This document shows, one piece after another, positions 1-10,209 of a stretch of 64,000 nucleotides of DNA. The notes below the pieces were generated by a model. That model was not told the DNA's origin. It searched no databases and saw nothing but the letters and a program-made list of their open reading frames with translations. The translations under genes and the position numbers were made by a program. How positions within the stretch are numbered: the first letter of the stretch is position 1; each line of letters begins with the position of its first letter. The stretch comes from Mrakia gelida (lineage: Eukaryota > Basidiomycota > Tremellomycetes > Cystofilobasidiales > Mrakiaceae), in NCBI GenBank assembly GCA_024345305.1, contig BRON01000012.1, forward strand, positions 620,001 through 684,000, written 5' to 3'.

Positions 1-1697
1 CTCCTTCCCTCTCAAGCTCTCTTTCGCCAGCTCTTCGCCACTGACACATCTTCCCTATCTTCGTTTGTGATTCCAGAGGACCACTCTCTGCGGCTTCACT
101 CCATCTCCAACCTTCAGCGACCTCTTTCAGCTATCGTTGGCCTTCCATCCGAGGTCGCATCCATCGTCTTCGCGAATCCCTCAACTCAGCTCGTGGACGG
201 GGAAGGATGGGGAAACGTATGGTTCGCATGCGGTCAAGATGTAAGTATAGTCTCTTTCCATTCGTCTGTCGTCTCTCGCACCGACTTGTAGTCTTGAAAC
301 TAGACTATGAGCTGACGAGCTTGACCTTTCCTTCGTCGACTCTCGCTCGCATCAGGTTCACCTCGTCGACCTAGCTCCTACTCCCTTCCTTCGCACCTTC
401 GCCACCGCCGTCGTCCGCTCGATATCTCTGGCTGCAGACGACATCAATGATCTGACGCTGAGTGAAGACGGTAACATCTTGGGTTGGTGTGGGGACGAGG
501 GAAGAATGGGAGTTGGTGAGCTCGTCTCTTCTTCACATCCCCTCCTTTCCATCTCTTTCAATCTGACTCTGCTCTTCACTCTTATCAGTTGATCTTCGTA
601 CTGGCGTCAAGACCTGGATGAAGGGAAAGCATACCAGTGTTCGTCTCGTTCCCCTGCTCTTCTCGTCTTTCTTTGCCTGACCTCAACTCCCTCGTCGCGT
701 TGTTCGTTCAGCTCGCTGGAACGATCTCCTTTCTTCCTTCTCGAACCGATCGTGAGGCTTCATTCAAACATACTTGTTCGCGGAACCTTTGCTAATCCGA
801 TTCACTCTTCGCACCTCAGTCGTCTCAACGGGATACGACACTTCGACGCGTCTTTGGTCCTCGACCGGTTCGCTTCTCTCGACTTTCTGGCTTCGTAGGT
901 CCCTCTTTCTCCTCTGCAGACATCGCGAACCCTTTCTTCCACCATTCACAACAAACTCTCGCCCCCGTTTCCGTTCTCTTTGCTCGATCAGATCCTCCCG
1001 CGCCAGCACCTCCCTCCGCCGACCCCTCCTCGGAACCCGAACCTCCCTCTCTTTCCATGTCGCCCTCCTTCCCTCAGTCTTTCGACACGATCCTTCGTCC
1101 TCTCACCTCCGAACCCGTCATCGCCATCGGAACTGCAGACGGCATGGTCTGGCTTTCCTCTTCGCCCTCGCCGGGAGCTCCGCGGGGAGGCGAGACCGAG
1201 AAGGACAGGAAGAAGAGGGTGAAGGGTAGGTGGAGAGGGTTAGATGAAGGGGGGTTGAGGAGATGGGTTGTTGGAATGGGACCTGTTGAGGGAGTGTGAG
1301 TTGAAACTCCGTTTCTCGAGCACGAAGACGAAGACGGACGCGACGCGACGAATGCTCACCCTTGATCTTTTCCCTCTTCTTCCTTCACCTTCACTCCTTC
1401 AGCGCCTTCCTTCCACCTCCATCAACATCGTCTTCGTTGACCGCCAAGAGCGATGGCCATCTACGACTCGTCACCGTCTCGCACCTAGGGAACGTCACGC
1501 TCTGGACCGTCTCAGCGACGATGGAACTGAAGGAGGAGCGGAAGTGGTCGACTTCTGCGGTCAAGAAGTGCTCTGTCTTGGAGGTGACTCGACTGGTGCA
1601 GAGTTCAGAAGCGAAAAAGGGTGGCTGGAGAGTAGTGGTGGGTGGGTTGGGGGAGGGAGGGAAGGGAGAGGTCGAGGGTTGGGATCTTGTTTGGTGA
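1..1697 (+). CDS. WD40-repeat protein, WDR53-like (5' end missing)
   Basis: The reading frame is already open at base 1, so the N-terminus lies outside the window. Seven exons are visible, at about 1-240, 356-515, 589-638, 712-751, 820-894, 992-1295 and 1403-1697 (TGA). Frames join exactly, each intron starting GT and ending AG. Recognisable WD40 blades include SLAADDINDLTLSEDGNIL, VSTGYDTSTRLWSS, VIAIGTADGMVWL and LVTVSHLGNVTLW. The order of blades, with a stretch of divergent sequence before the last one, resembles animal WDR53, a small WD40 protein of uncertain role. A general WD40 scaffold is the safe description; the WDR53 match is from memory of the family. The next gene converges from the other strand. 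Confidence 0.75.
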
Positions 1698-2041
1698 GGA
1701 GGAGGAAGAGGGAAGAACGAAGGGATCGGGAATCGATTTGCATGAGCGGGTCAGAACCTCGATGAATGCATCTGACTTTGCTTGTGTACGGTGACTGGAA
1801 ATCCGCAAGGGGCCAGGACTAGATAGAAGTGATCCAAAGACGAGAAAGGAGTCGCGACCTTCGTCTTTTTGCTAAACGCAGACGAAGGAGCGAGTGAAAG
1901 TCGTAGATCATCGAGATCGTAGTTCGTGTAAACTAGAGTACACAGGGAAACATATCAGTGAGGTAAGAATACACGGACATGAACGTTGCGTCGTTCTTTT
2001 GGATCGTCGTCAACCCTCGTCGGACAGGCTCGTCGACAAGC
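1698..2041. other. Intergenic spacer between convergent genes
   Basis: This 344-bp gap lies between the 3' ends of the WDR53-like gene and HAP5. It should hold the two 3' UTRs and polyadenylation signals. I see no further reading frame with splice support and no RNA gene. Confidence 0.6.
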
Positions 2042-3213
2042 TCAATCATCGTCCTCCCCTCCGTTCCCTCCACTGGACTTTCTCTTCTTCCCCTTCTTGG
2101 GACCCTTGCCCTTCTCACCTCCATCGAGAGGAGCAGGAGGGACAGCCTTCCCCCCAGCGAGACCTCCAGTTCCAGCGACGTCGCCTGAGGGGAAACGAAC
2201 CCAAGGGAGCGAAGGTCAGCTTGGACGATTCAAGGGTTGGGAGAATGCGAGATGGAAGGAAGGAGGTACAAACAATCAAGGAGGAAGTCGAACTCTGAGG
2301 GAGAGGGGTATCGGAACAGGGGAAATAATGGTCGGTCAGCATGGAAGAGAAGCAATGGCAAGGTGCGGACGGACGGACGGAGGGACGAGGGAAGGAGGGA
2401 AGGAAGAATCGAGCTCACGATCTGAGCCAGCGGTTGCTTTTCCGACATCAGCTCGTTGGAGCGTCTTACGCTTCGCGGCTTCGGCGACGAGGTAGGATCG
2501 ACAGGTGAGCTCCGAGATGAAGAGCTCGCAGGCACGAGAGAAGATGATGGGAGCTGCAAAGGACCGATGTCAGATTAGATCGCGGGTGTGGAGCTGTCTC
2601 TTCCTTGATCTCGCATTCTCTGCCTTGGAACGAGAACTCACCTTCGGCTGAGATCATCTGTGGGTACGGAAGAAGGGTAGAAGACTTCAGTGCGTGAAGA
2701 CGGATGGGTTTGGAGAAACTGATCGTGAGGGATCGAAGTGGGCAAAGAAGGAGGGAGGGAGGAGCTGACCTGAACGTCCTCGTCGCTCTTCATGACCTGA
2801 CACGTGGAAAAGGTAGAGATATAGGGAGGTCGTGGAGAGAAGATCGTGGAGGGGAGATCGAGAGAGCGAAGGTTGGAGGGAAGAGCAGTGGTCAGCTTCG
2901 CCGACGACGACCTCTCTCCGTCTTGCGAGCGAGCAAGCAAGACGCCAAACCTTCTTGATCCTCGCCAACGGGAGGACGTGATGCTTGAAATCGGGATCCT
3001 CAGACTCGGCCAGCTCCATTCGAGAGGTCCAGAAGCTCTCGAGAAACTAGATGGATTCGAGGGAGGCAAGGTAAAGGGTGCAGAGGAGAAGGGAGCAGCG
3101 AGATCAGCGAGCGAAGGGGAGGAGAGGGAGAAAAGTGGCCGACTCACGTCGTCGAGAGCCATATCTGGCTGAACGAGAGGTCCCGAGGAGTTGAAGGGTG
3201 GGGAAGGGGCCAT
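2042..3213 (-). CDS. HAP5: CCAAT-binding factor subunit C (NF-YC / HAP5)
   Basis: This is a histone-fold subunit of the trimeric NF-Y/HAP complex, which binds CCAAT boxes in promoters. Seven exons (3213-3148, 3046-2951, 2796-2770, 2657-2642, 2553-2419, 2294-2274, 2184-2042) give 167 residues with an exact frame. Diagnostic NF-YC blocks are FLESFW near residue 23, LPLARIKKVMKSDEDVQ, MISAEAPIIFSRACELFISE and AAKRKTLQRADV. The protein is short: there is no long glutamine-rich activation domain, only a Gly/Lys-rich tail (KGKGPKKGKKRK) ending in acidic residues. One oddity: the usual end of the histone fold, FDFLIDIVPR, reads FDFLLD and then runs straight into the tail. Several exons are tiny (16, 21 and 27 nt). 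The start faces the F-box-like gene across 125 bp. Confidence 0.93.
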
Positions 3214-3338
3214 TTCGGGTAAAATTCAGACGAAGGAGATGATCGATGGTGGCAGAAAACGGATCGGAAGGTTGGACGAGCTCGAAAGAGGTCGCTTTCG
3301 GGCGAGCTTCGCTGCCTTCCTTCCAACGACCAGCCAAG
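3214..3338. promoter_or_regulatory. Short divergent promoter, HAP5 / F-box-like A
   Basis: Only 125 bp separate the two opposed start codons, so both genes must share promoter DNA. No clear TATA box is seen. The function is inferred from gene orientation alone. Confidence 0.45.
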
Positions 3339-4805
3339 ATGGATCTCATCCCTTCTCCCCTCCTTCATTCGACTCCCTTCGATGTCATCTACGCCATCCT
3401 ACGAGCCTCGACCTCTGCTCGGGCCCTCGCAACTTGGAGCCTCGTCTCTTACGGCTCACTCGAGATCGCTGGCCCGAGGCTGAACAGAACGGTAGGGGTC
3501 GAAGACGAGAGGTTCTGTCCGAGGATCCTGGAACGCATGGCAAGTAATACGATCTTCCTATATGCAGAGTCTTGTTCCGGGGGAACTCAACTCTGACTTC
3601 AATCTGCCCGTCCAAAGCTGTTTGACGACAAGGACCTCAATCTCCTCCCTCGCCTTCTTCCCTCCCTCTCCCTCAAGTCGACTGCATCCCTCGAACTTTG
3701 GAATCCTCCCACCGTTTCCGAGCTGCATCGTATTATCATGGATCCCAGGGTCGTGCAGTCATCCCGGCCCAGGCTCAAACTCACCCTCGGTTGGCTCAGC
3801 AGAGGTGAAGTCGACGACAACGCCAGGGTCGACCTCGCCCACCTCTACACCCCTCACCTCGTCGGACAGCTCTGCCCGGGAGTGTTCGTGGCTCCTCCGA
3901 GCCGGGACAGCTGCCAGAAGGATGTGAGTCAAACCTGAAACCGTTTCGCGACGCTTGACGACGAGTCGACGACGTCCGTTCGTCGCGTTCTGACTTGTTC
4001 TTCGTTGTTTCTGTCTCTAAAGCGGAGGCTCCTGTCATTCGGGGAACAACTCTCAGCACTTACAAAGCCATCCTCGCCACCTCGACTGACAACAGCCATT
4101 TCATACAGATTCACGCGGAGATCCAGGACGTTCAAACGCGTCAGGACAACCTCGGACGACCCGAGAAGGTGGGCCAACCTACCCCCCAGGATATGATGCT
4201 TCTCTCAACCTTCTTTTATGCTCAATCGGGTCGCTCGGACGAGATTCTCGCGTTGCAAGACCGGATCCGGAGGAACGTCGACGAGTGGAACGGCTTCGAG
4301 CTTCGAGGCGAGACGGCCTTCTGGGATGGCATCAGCCCCTATCCCGAGCAGGAAGAGATAGCGGAGAGGACCGCTCTGGGGTTGAGGTACGAGATGCTTA
4401 ACAGAATGAACAAGAGGGAGAGCGATTGGGACGGTGAGTTATCGTGGACGCCTCAGCTCTCTTTCCCCTTTGATCTTTCGTCGTCCTCTCTGACTTTTGA
4501 GTCTCGTTCGTTCTACAGACATCAAATTTGACTTTGCATCGATGATGATGTCAGGAGATTTGCTCAGGAGGGGTGTGCTGGGCGGAGAGGCGGCGTTGGA
4601 GCAGCTGGCAACCGGACTGTTAACGTACGCTGATGAGAGTCGACGTGAGTTTTCCTCTCGATCTCACTCTCCCATCTCGTCCATCAGCCCTTCGGCACCC
4701 TACTCACGCATCTACCTCCTTCCATCTGATTCCTTCTCCAACAGAGAACTCGCACAGGAACTGAGCCATCTTCTTTTTCTCGACACGTCGTTCGGCCGAG
4801 CTTGA
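3339..4805 (+). CDS. F-box-like protein, copy A of a local family
   Basis: Five exons (3339-3539, 3618-3923, 4028-4433, 4519-4644, 4747-4805) give 365 residues with an exact frame. The N-terminus has the pattern of fungal F-box-like proteins: a proline near residue 13, ALATWSLVSYGSL near residue 30, then IAGP. The rest matches no family I know. It is clearly paralogous to the gene at 57369-58559 and to the broken copy at 28966-29750: the same first block, a phase-0 intron straight after a conserved Met, and a similar second exon. The first intron uses a GC donor (atg|gcaagt) with a CTGAC branch site and an AAAG acceptor. The third-exon acceptor (4027, GGAG) and the last acceptor (4746) are the frame-consistent choices, but each has a competing AG nearby; the alternative last acceptor would end the protein at 4764. 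A role in SCF ubiquitin ligases is inferred from the F-box pattern only. Confidence 0.65.
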
Positions 4806-5143
4806 GACGCGTCGTTCTTTCGTTGTATGTTTATCTTTGAGTATTGATATCTCGCGTTCATCTTCCACCTTACCCAGTTGTATTTCGCCTCACGGTTGTC
4901 TCTTGGATCCATATCTTCTCCGTTCTCGTCTCGTCTCGTTTCTCTTCGTTGTACCCCAGCTTTCTTCTCCCTTCTTGCTCTTATCGTCTCGAGCCAAGCC
5001 ATACAACCATCTTCGTATCGTCATTATCCATAAGCCATGCAAGAAAGCTACTCGGTCGCTCTTACTCCCTTTCATCCAACCCTCGTCGTCCCAACGAACC
5101 CGTCGAACCCTCCCTCTCGACGCGTCGCCTGGCTGCCATCTCC
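4806..5143. other. Intergenic spacer between convergent genes
   Basis: 338 bp hold the 3' UTRs of two convergent genes. GACGCGTC palindromes lie near 4806 and 5119. No gene is seen. Confidence 0.55.
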
Positions 5144-6720
5144 TCACTTCCCCCTCTCCGACCCAGCCTCCCAAAGCTCATCCGCCAGCTTCCTAGCCTT
5201 CGCCGCCTTGACCTTGGCTCTCTTCCTCTGATTCGCCTTCAGCGTTTTGATCTCCTCGGACTCCTCCTCGTTCCCCGTCGCGTCGAGGCCGACAGCCTCG
5301 ATTTCGGAGGGAGAAACTCGACCGGCGTCGGGAGGGATGGAGGAGCAGGCTGAGGAGGAAGCGGAGGAGGCGTAGGAAGAGGAAGTGGAGGAGAGGGTTC
5401 GGTGGAGAGGGATGGGAGCGGTGAGGTGCTGCTGGTTCTGCTGTCGTTGTTGTTGCTGAAGGACGAGGAGGTCGTGCTGTCGAGTCGCGAGGGTCGTTGG
5501 GACGGGGAAGCCGGCGGGAGGGGTTTTGAGGAAGTTGATGTACATTTTGAAGGAGGGAGGCTGAAAGAGAGGGGTGAAGGAAGGTCAGCGAAGGGAGTTG
5601 AGGAGGAGAACGAGGTCGACGAGGGAGAGAAAACGACTCACGGGACTGATCAAAGCTCTTCCTCCTGTGCTCAACGCAGGAACGTTGAAGTCCGTCCTCC
5701 TCAACCCTTGCAACTTCCCCAGCACTCTCTCCAGCTGAGCCCACGCCGAACCGCTCCTGAGATCATCGTAGAGGAAGCACACGCGCGCTGCGACGAGTGC
5801 AAGGTCTCGAGCGACGATGGCGAGAAGAGGATCCTCGATTCCGTCGAGGCAAAGCTCCGCGATCTCGATTAGGAAGTTGACGACATCGTCCGTCGAGGTG
5901 AAGTTCGACCAATGATCTCGATGACGTCGATCCTCGACCCAAGCTGCTGCTCGAAGAACGCGCTCGTCCGAGGCGTCGCGATCCGAGGGAGGGAGGGAGC
6001 AGACTGGACAGGTGCAGGTCAAGCGGAGGGAGTGGAGTTGATGGGTACGTTCGGCGAAGGTGAGAGGGTAAGGGCTGAGGTACGAGATGAAGACTTCCTC
6101 TCCTTTGGCGATGGGAAGGCAGGCGTGAAGGACTAGACACGACGACGACGAGAGGGGGGGGAGGAAAGAGCGAGCTGTCAGTTCGAGTTTCTCGACTTCT
6201 CACCCTCTCAGCACCGTTCGCTCGAGCTTACTGAACATTCCACTTTCGTCTTGGTACCATGTAGCGTTCGGGCTGCGAGAAGGAAACGAAAAAGAGGGCA
6301 AGATGAGCTCGAGGACGGAGAGCGGCAGGGAACGAAACTCGCTCACACGCAAGAATGGTTCGCTCTTCCTATGAGAGGTAGATGTATGAAGTCGAAGTTA
6401 TTCCCGATAGAGCTGGGCAGACACTGATGGAACCTCGAGCTGAGGAGGTCCTGATTTCCGGGCACGGGAGGGATGAGGACGAGAGCAAGTTGCTCTTTGG
6501 GAGAGAGGGAGGAGAGGAAGGCGAAGGGATCGACCCCAGCATGGAAACGACGACCAGGTCCGTACTCGAAGGCGAAGGTCATCGGCTCCTGATGGATCTG
6601 GGTGCCGGAGGAGATGTTGAAAAGAGCTTGGAGGCCCTTGGTAGCTCGAGTCGAATCGAAGGGCTGAACGAGCAGGGGAAGCGAGGAGGAAGATGAAGGA
6701 GAGGAGGACGAGGAGGCCAT
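5144..6720 (-). CDS. SET-domain protein (SMYD-like methyltransferase)
   Basis: Four exons (6720-6347, 6272-6232, 6132-5642, 5560-5144) give 440 residues with an exact frame. The N-terminal part has FDSTRATKGLQALF, the usual opening of split SET domains (the 'kGrGlfA' region). The catalytic SET core RANHSCVPNATW is rebuilt exactly across the first intron, followed by GEEVFISYL (the Tyr-containing post-motif) and a Cys-x-Cys-x2-Cys cluster (CTCPVC) typical of a zinc-binding post-SET region. This layout is that of SMYD and SET5/SET6-type lysine methyltransferases, although no MYND zinc finger is seen. The C-terminus is Gln-rich, then Ser-rich, and ends in a Lys-rich helix. The substrate cannot be told. 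The gene is divergent from the taxilin-like gene, with 250 bp between start codons. Confidence 0.8.
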
Positions 6721-6970
6721 GGGGAGAATTGGTTGTTTTGAGGTGACGACGACGTGGAGGAGTAGAATGAGAGTGCGCGAATGCCGTTGATGCTGAAAAT
6801 ATGGAGTCTTTGAGGCTGTTATCGTCGGGGAGGAGGGAGAGGAAAGGTCAGCTAACTTCTCCTTCCCTTGCGTTTCGCTCTCAACTCCACCCCGACCAGA
6901 TGGACCTCTAGCCACTTTCCTTCCCGAGCTGCCCACAGATACCCCACAACATCTCTTTCTCTCTCCCCTT

Positions 6971-9896
6971 ATGACCCGACCCGACGTTCCACCTCCCAAC
7001 GGCCCTCCTCCTACGAGTCCCCTGCCTCCTCCTCCCCCTCCTCCTCCTTCGTCCTCGTCGACCTCTTCAGGAACGACCCTTCCTCGATCAACCTCATCTC
7101 CTGTCGTCAACAACACCTCATCCTTACCCCCCTCTACCTCCAAAATGGCTGCTACCAAGCCAAACGCTCCCGTCTCGTCTTCTGCGTCAGCTCCTGCTCT
7201 CGCGAGGTCGAACGCGAACGGGAAAGCGCCCAAGAAGGAACTCGATCCTGCAGTCTACGCAGACCTCGTTCAGGCTAGGATCAACGCTCTGGAGGGAGTA
7301 GAGTCAGCAGAGGATCAGGCTGAGAAAAAGAGCGGTCAGTAGAGATCTCTGATTCATCTGGCAGCAGGAAGGAGGAAGGAGGAGACGTCTGAAGGAAGGT
7401 GAGCTCGAGCTCATCATCCGTCTTCCCTTTTCTTCGTTCCCTTGCAGCCATCGAAGCTCGAAAAGCTGTCAAGGAAGCTACAGATCATGCCTCTCTTGAA
7501 GTCAAGTACATGGATCTCGTGAGTTCTCGCTCCAGGCTCGGTGACTCTCCTGCTCGAGTTTTGAGTCGAGCTCACTTTCCTCCTTCCTCCCTCCTCGTTT
7601 CCCTCCGTCTTCCTCCTTCCAGTTCCAAGAGATGAAACGTCAAGAACGAGTTCACATCCAAGAGAGATCCAGGTTCTCGAAGGAGAAGGTTCGTCCCTCT
7701 TGGCTTTAGCTGGCATGAGATCCTTCTCGGTCTTCGCCTTCTCGAAGCTGACCTTTTGTGCTTCCGACCTCTTCCCTTGATCTCTGTCGTCGCCTTCCAG
7801 GAAGCCGCCAAGCTCAATCTTTCCAAGGCTACTCAGGGAAAGACGAAGCTCGACTCGCAGGTCAAGGATCTCACGAGAGTGAGTTCTCTCGAGCTTCATC
7901 TGGTCCCTCGTCCTTCAGAAGCTGACCTCAGTCGTCTCCTCGCGTTTGAACAGCACATGAAAAGTCTTCAGGTGAGCTCTCGAACCAGTCTGGGATCAGA
8001 AACATGAAGCTGACTTTCTCCCTTTTCTGCCGCACCAGGACGAGAACAAGAAGCTCTCCGATCTCGTGGCTACAGCTCGTACCGAAGTTCGTTGCCTCCT
8101 CCTCTCCCTGCTCGTCTCCCGTCCTCTTCGTTGGCTCGCAGGACACCTTTTCGCTGACTCTTCCCCTCGCATCCCATCTTCTTTTCTCCGTCTTCTCCCC
8201 CAGAAGATCGACTCCATCAAACAAGAAGTCGCCTCTGTTCGTTCTCGACCCGGTCGACCCTTCCCTCTCCCCCAGCCCATCTCCTCCGTCCCCTCCCCAG
8301 CACCTCAACCCCCTTCTTCAACCTCTTCCACCACCACCTCCTCCAACGCTACCACCACCAACAACGCAGCCTCCTCTTCGACAGCCGTCACGCTCCGAAT
8401 CTCCTCCATCCTCCATGGCGAAATCTTCGTCAAAGTCCTTCGCAACCGTCCTCTCGAACGAGCCTTCCAGACCTTCGCCACAACCATCGCTCCTCCCCCA
8501 GCTCACCCCGTCGCCTCTTCCTCCTCTTCCTCACACAACAACCACTCCAACAACAACAAGGGCAAAGGGAAACAACAACACAAGCCTACGCCTGCTCCCA
8601 AAATCGCGACGACGACGGAAGCAGGGATGGAGTTCGTGTTCAGTCACGCTGGGAATGTGATAGAGAAGGAGAGCACGCCTGATGAGCTCGGTTTGGAGGA
8701 GAGGGATGAGATTTGGGCGGTGGAGTTCAAGGATTTGGGAGCGTTGCAGGAGCTTGAGGAGGAGGAGGCGGCAGCGTTGGCGTTGGCGAAGGAGGAGGAG
8801 GGAGGAGCAGGGACGCCTTCGGGAGGAGGAGGTGGTGGGTCGAAGAAGAAGAAGAAGGGTGGAGGAGGTGGAGGAGGTTCGAACACACCTGTTTCGTCTG
8901 CTTCGACGGTGGTGGCGGGAAGTCCGTCGTTGGGGACGTTGGTTCTGGGAGGGAGCGGGCTGAGTACGGAGGAGAGGGCGAGGTGAGTCGCGTCCGCGTC
9001 GCTTTTCTCTCTTTTGCGGCTCGAGGCTGAGCTGATCTCCACGTCTCTTCATTCCCAACTCGGCACAGATGCAAAGCCAAGCTGGAGAGCATCTTCGAGA
9101 GCGTGTGCGTCTTTGTTTCCTTTCTCTGTTTCCTCGACGCGTCTCGATCTCAACTGACTCGCCTTTCACTGCTTCGGACTCCAACAGAGTCCGAGAACAA
9201 CTCAAGACCGTCCTTCGCCAGTACGAGCTCCGTGAAACTCAGTTCGAGGCTGTCCTGAGATCGAAGGAGCTCGAGGTTCTGCTCTCGGTGGCGAGGTCGG
9301 AGGAGTGAGTCCAGCTCTCGCGTCGCTCTCTTCTCTTTAGCTTGACCGTTTTGAACTCGAGCTGACTTCGCCCTCCTTTCCCTTGCCTGAACCAGAGCTC
9401 GATGGCTGGTGGAAGAAGCTGAGCAAAAGTCTAGGGACAGGGAGAACCAGGTTCGTTTTTCGTCCCGTCGCGTCGTCGTCTCCCCCTCAACTCACGCCCC
9501 TCCCTCGCTTCTCCTTATCTCTGCAGACGGAACGCTACGCCAAATCCCTCGAAGAACTCCAACGTGCTCAAGGACAGGTACGTCGCGTCCTCCTTTCTCT
9601 TGCGCACATTCTTCCAAGACGTTCCGACGATCGCGTCCTAACTCAAGTCTCTCTCGTCGAACACCAAACAGCTCTTGGACAAGCTCGTCTCTCTCGCTCA
9701 GGACGACTCGAAGGACCAGGCGTCGAGACTGTTCGGGTTCATCAGGGAGGAGATCCAGAAGAGGAAGGAGTTCGAGTCTCACCACGTCGTCGCTCCAGCT
9801 CCATCGTCAGCTCCAGCTCCAACGACGGGAGGGGGAGGAGGAGGATCGGGAGGGGAGGCAGGAGGAGCTCCTTCAACGCAGGAGACCTCGTCTTGA
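6971..9896 (+). CDS. Taxilin-like coiled-coil protein with inserted SUMO-like segment
   Basis: Twelve exons, including an 18-nt one at 7954-7971, give 635 residues with an exact frame. A Pro/Ser-rich head is followed by coiled coil built from short exons, for example HMKSLQDENKKLSDLVATA. The 3' half has the taxilin hallmark QYELRETQFEAVLRSKELE, then further coiled coil and a Gly-rich tail. Taxilins bind syntaxins and act in vesicle traffic. Exon 7 (8204-8982) is odd: it has TLRISSILHGEIFVKVLR, then a low-complexity insert, then FVFSHAGNVIEKESTPDELG and RDEIWAVE. That series has the shape of a ubiquitin/SUMO-like (Rad60-SLD) fold. A Lys/Gly-rich linker follows. A small intron inside exon 7 near 8236 cannot be excluded. 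The start could also be the in-frame ATG at about 7145. Confidence 0.78.
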
Positions 9897-10209
9897 TACG
9901 ATGCTCTACTTCTCTTATCTTTGCTTCTAGTAGTGGCGTGATAGGGAAGGTGTATGCGAGAAAACCTTCGCAGAGACGAGCCGAGTGCGCGGGTGCTTTT
10001 GAGTTTGATCCAGTGGAGTCCTCGAAACCGAGGCTCTTTCACGCGCGTTCTTCCCAGATCCCTTGCTCCTGTTTGAATGATCTGGCTCCCAACCACCAAC
10101 GTCAACAGCCACCTTTTCTCTTCTTCCTTACCTGAATCATCCCCTCCACGAGGCAGGCAGCCCAGTCCTCTCTGCCTTCGCTCTCCTCTTCCTCTCTCAA
10201 CCTTCGAAC
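9897..10209. other. Intergenic spacer between tandem genes
   Basis: 313 bp hold the taxilin 3' UTR and the promoter and 5' UTR of the CC1-box gene. The last 100 bp are CT-rich, as in many 5' UTRs here. No gene is seen. Confidence 0.5.
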
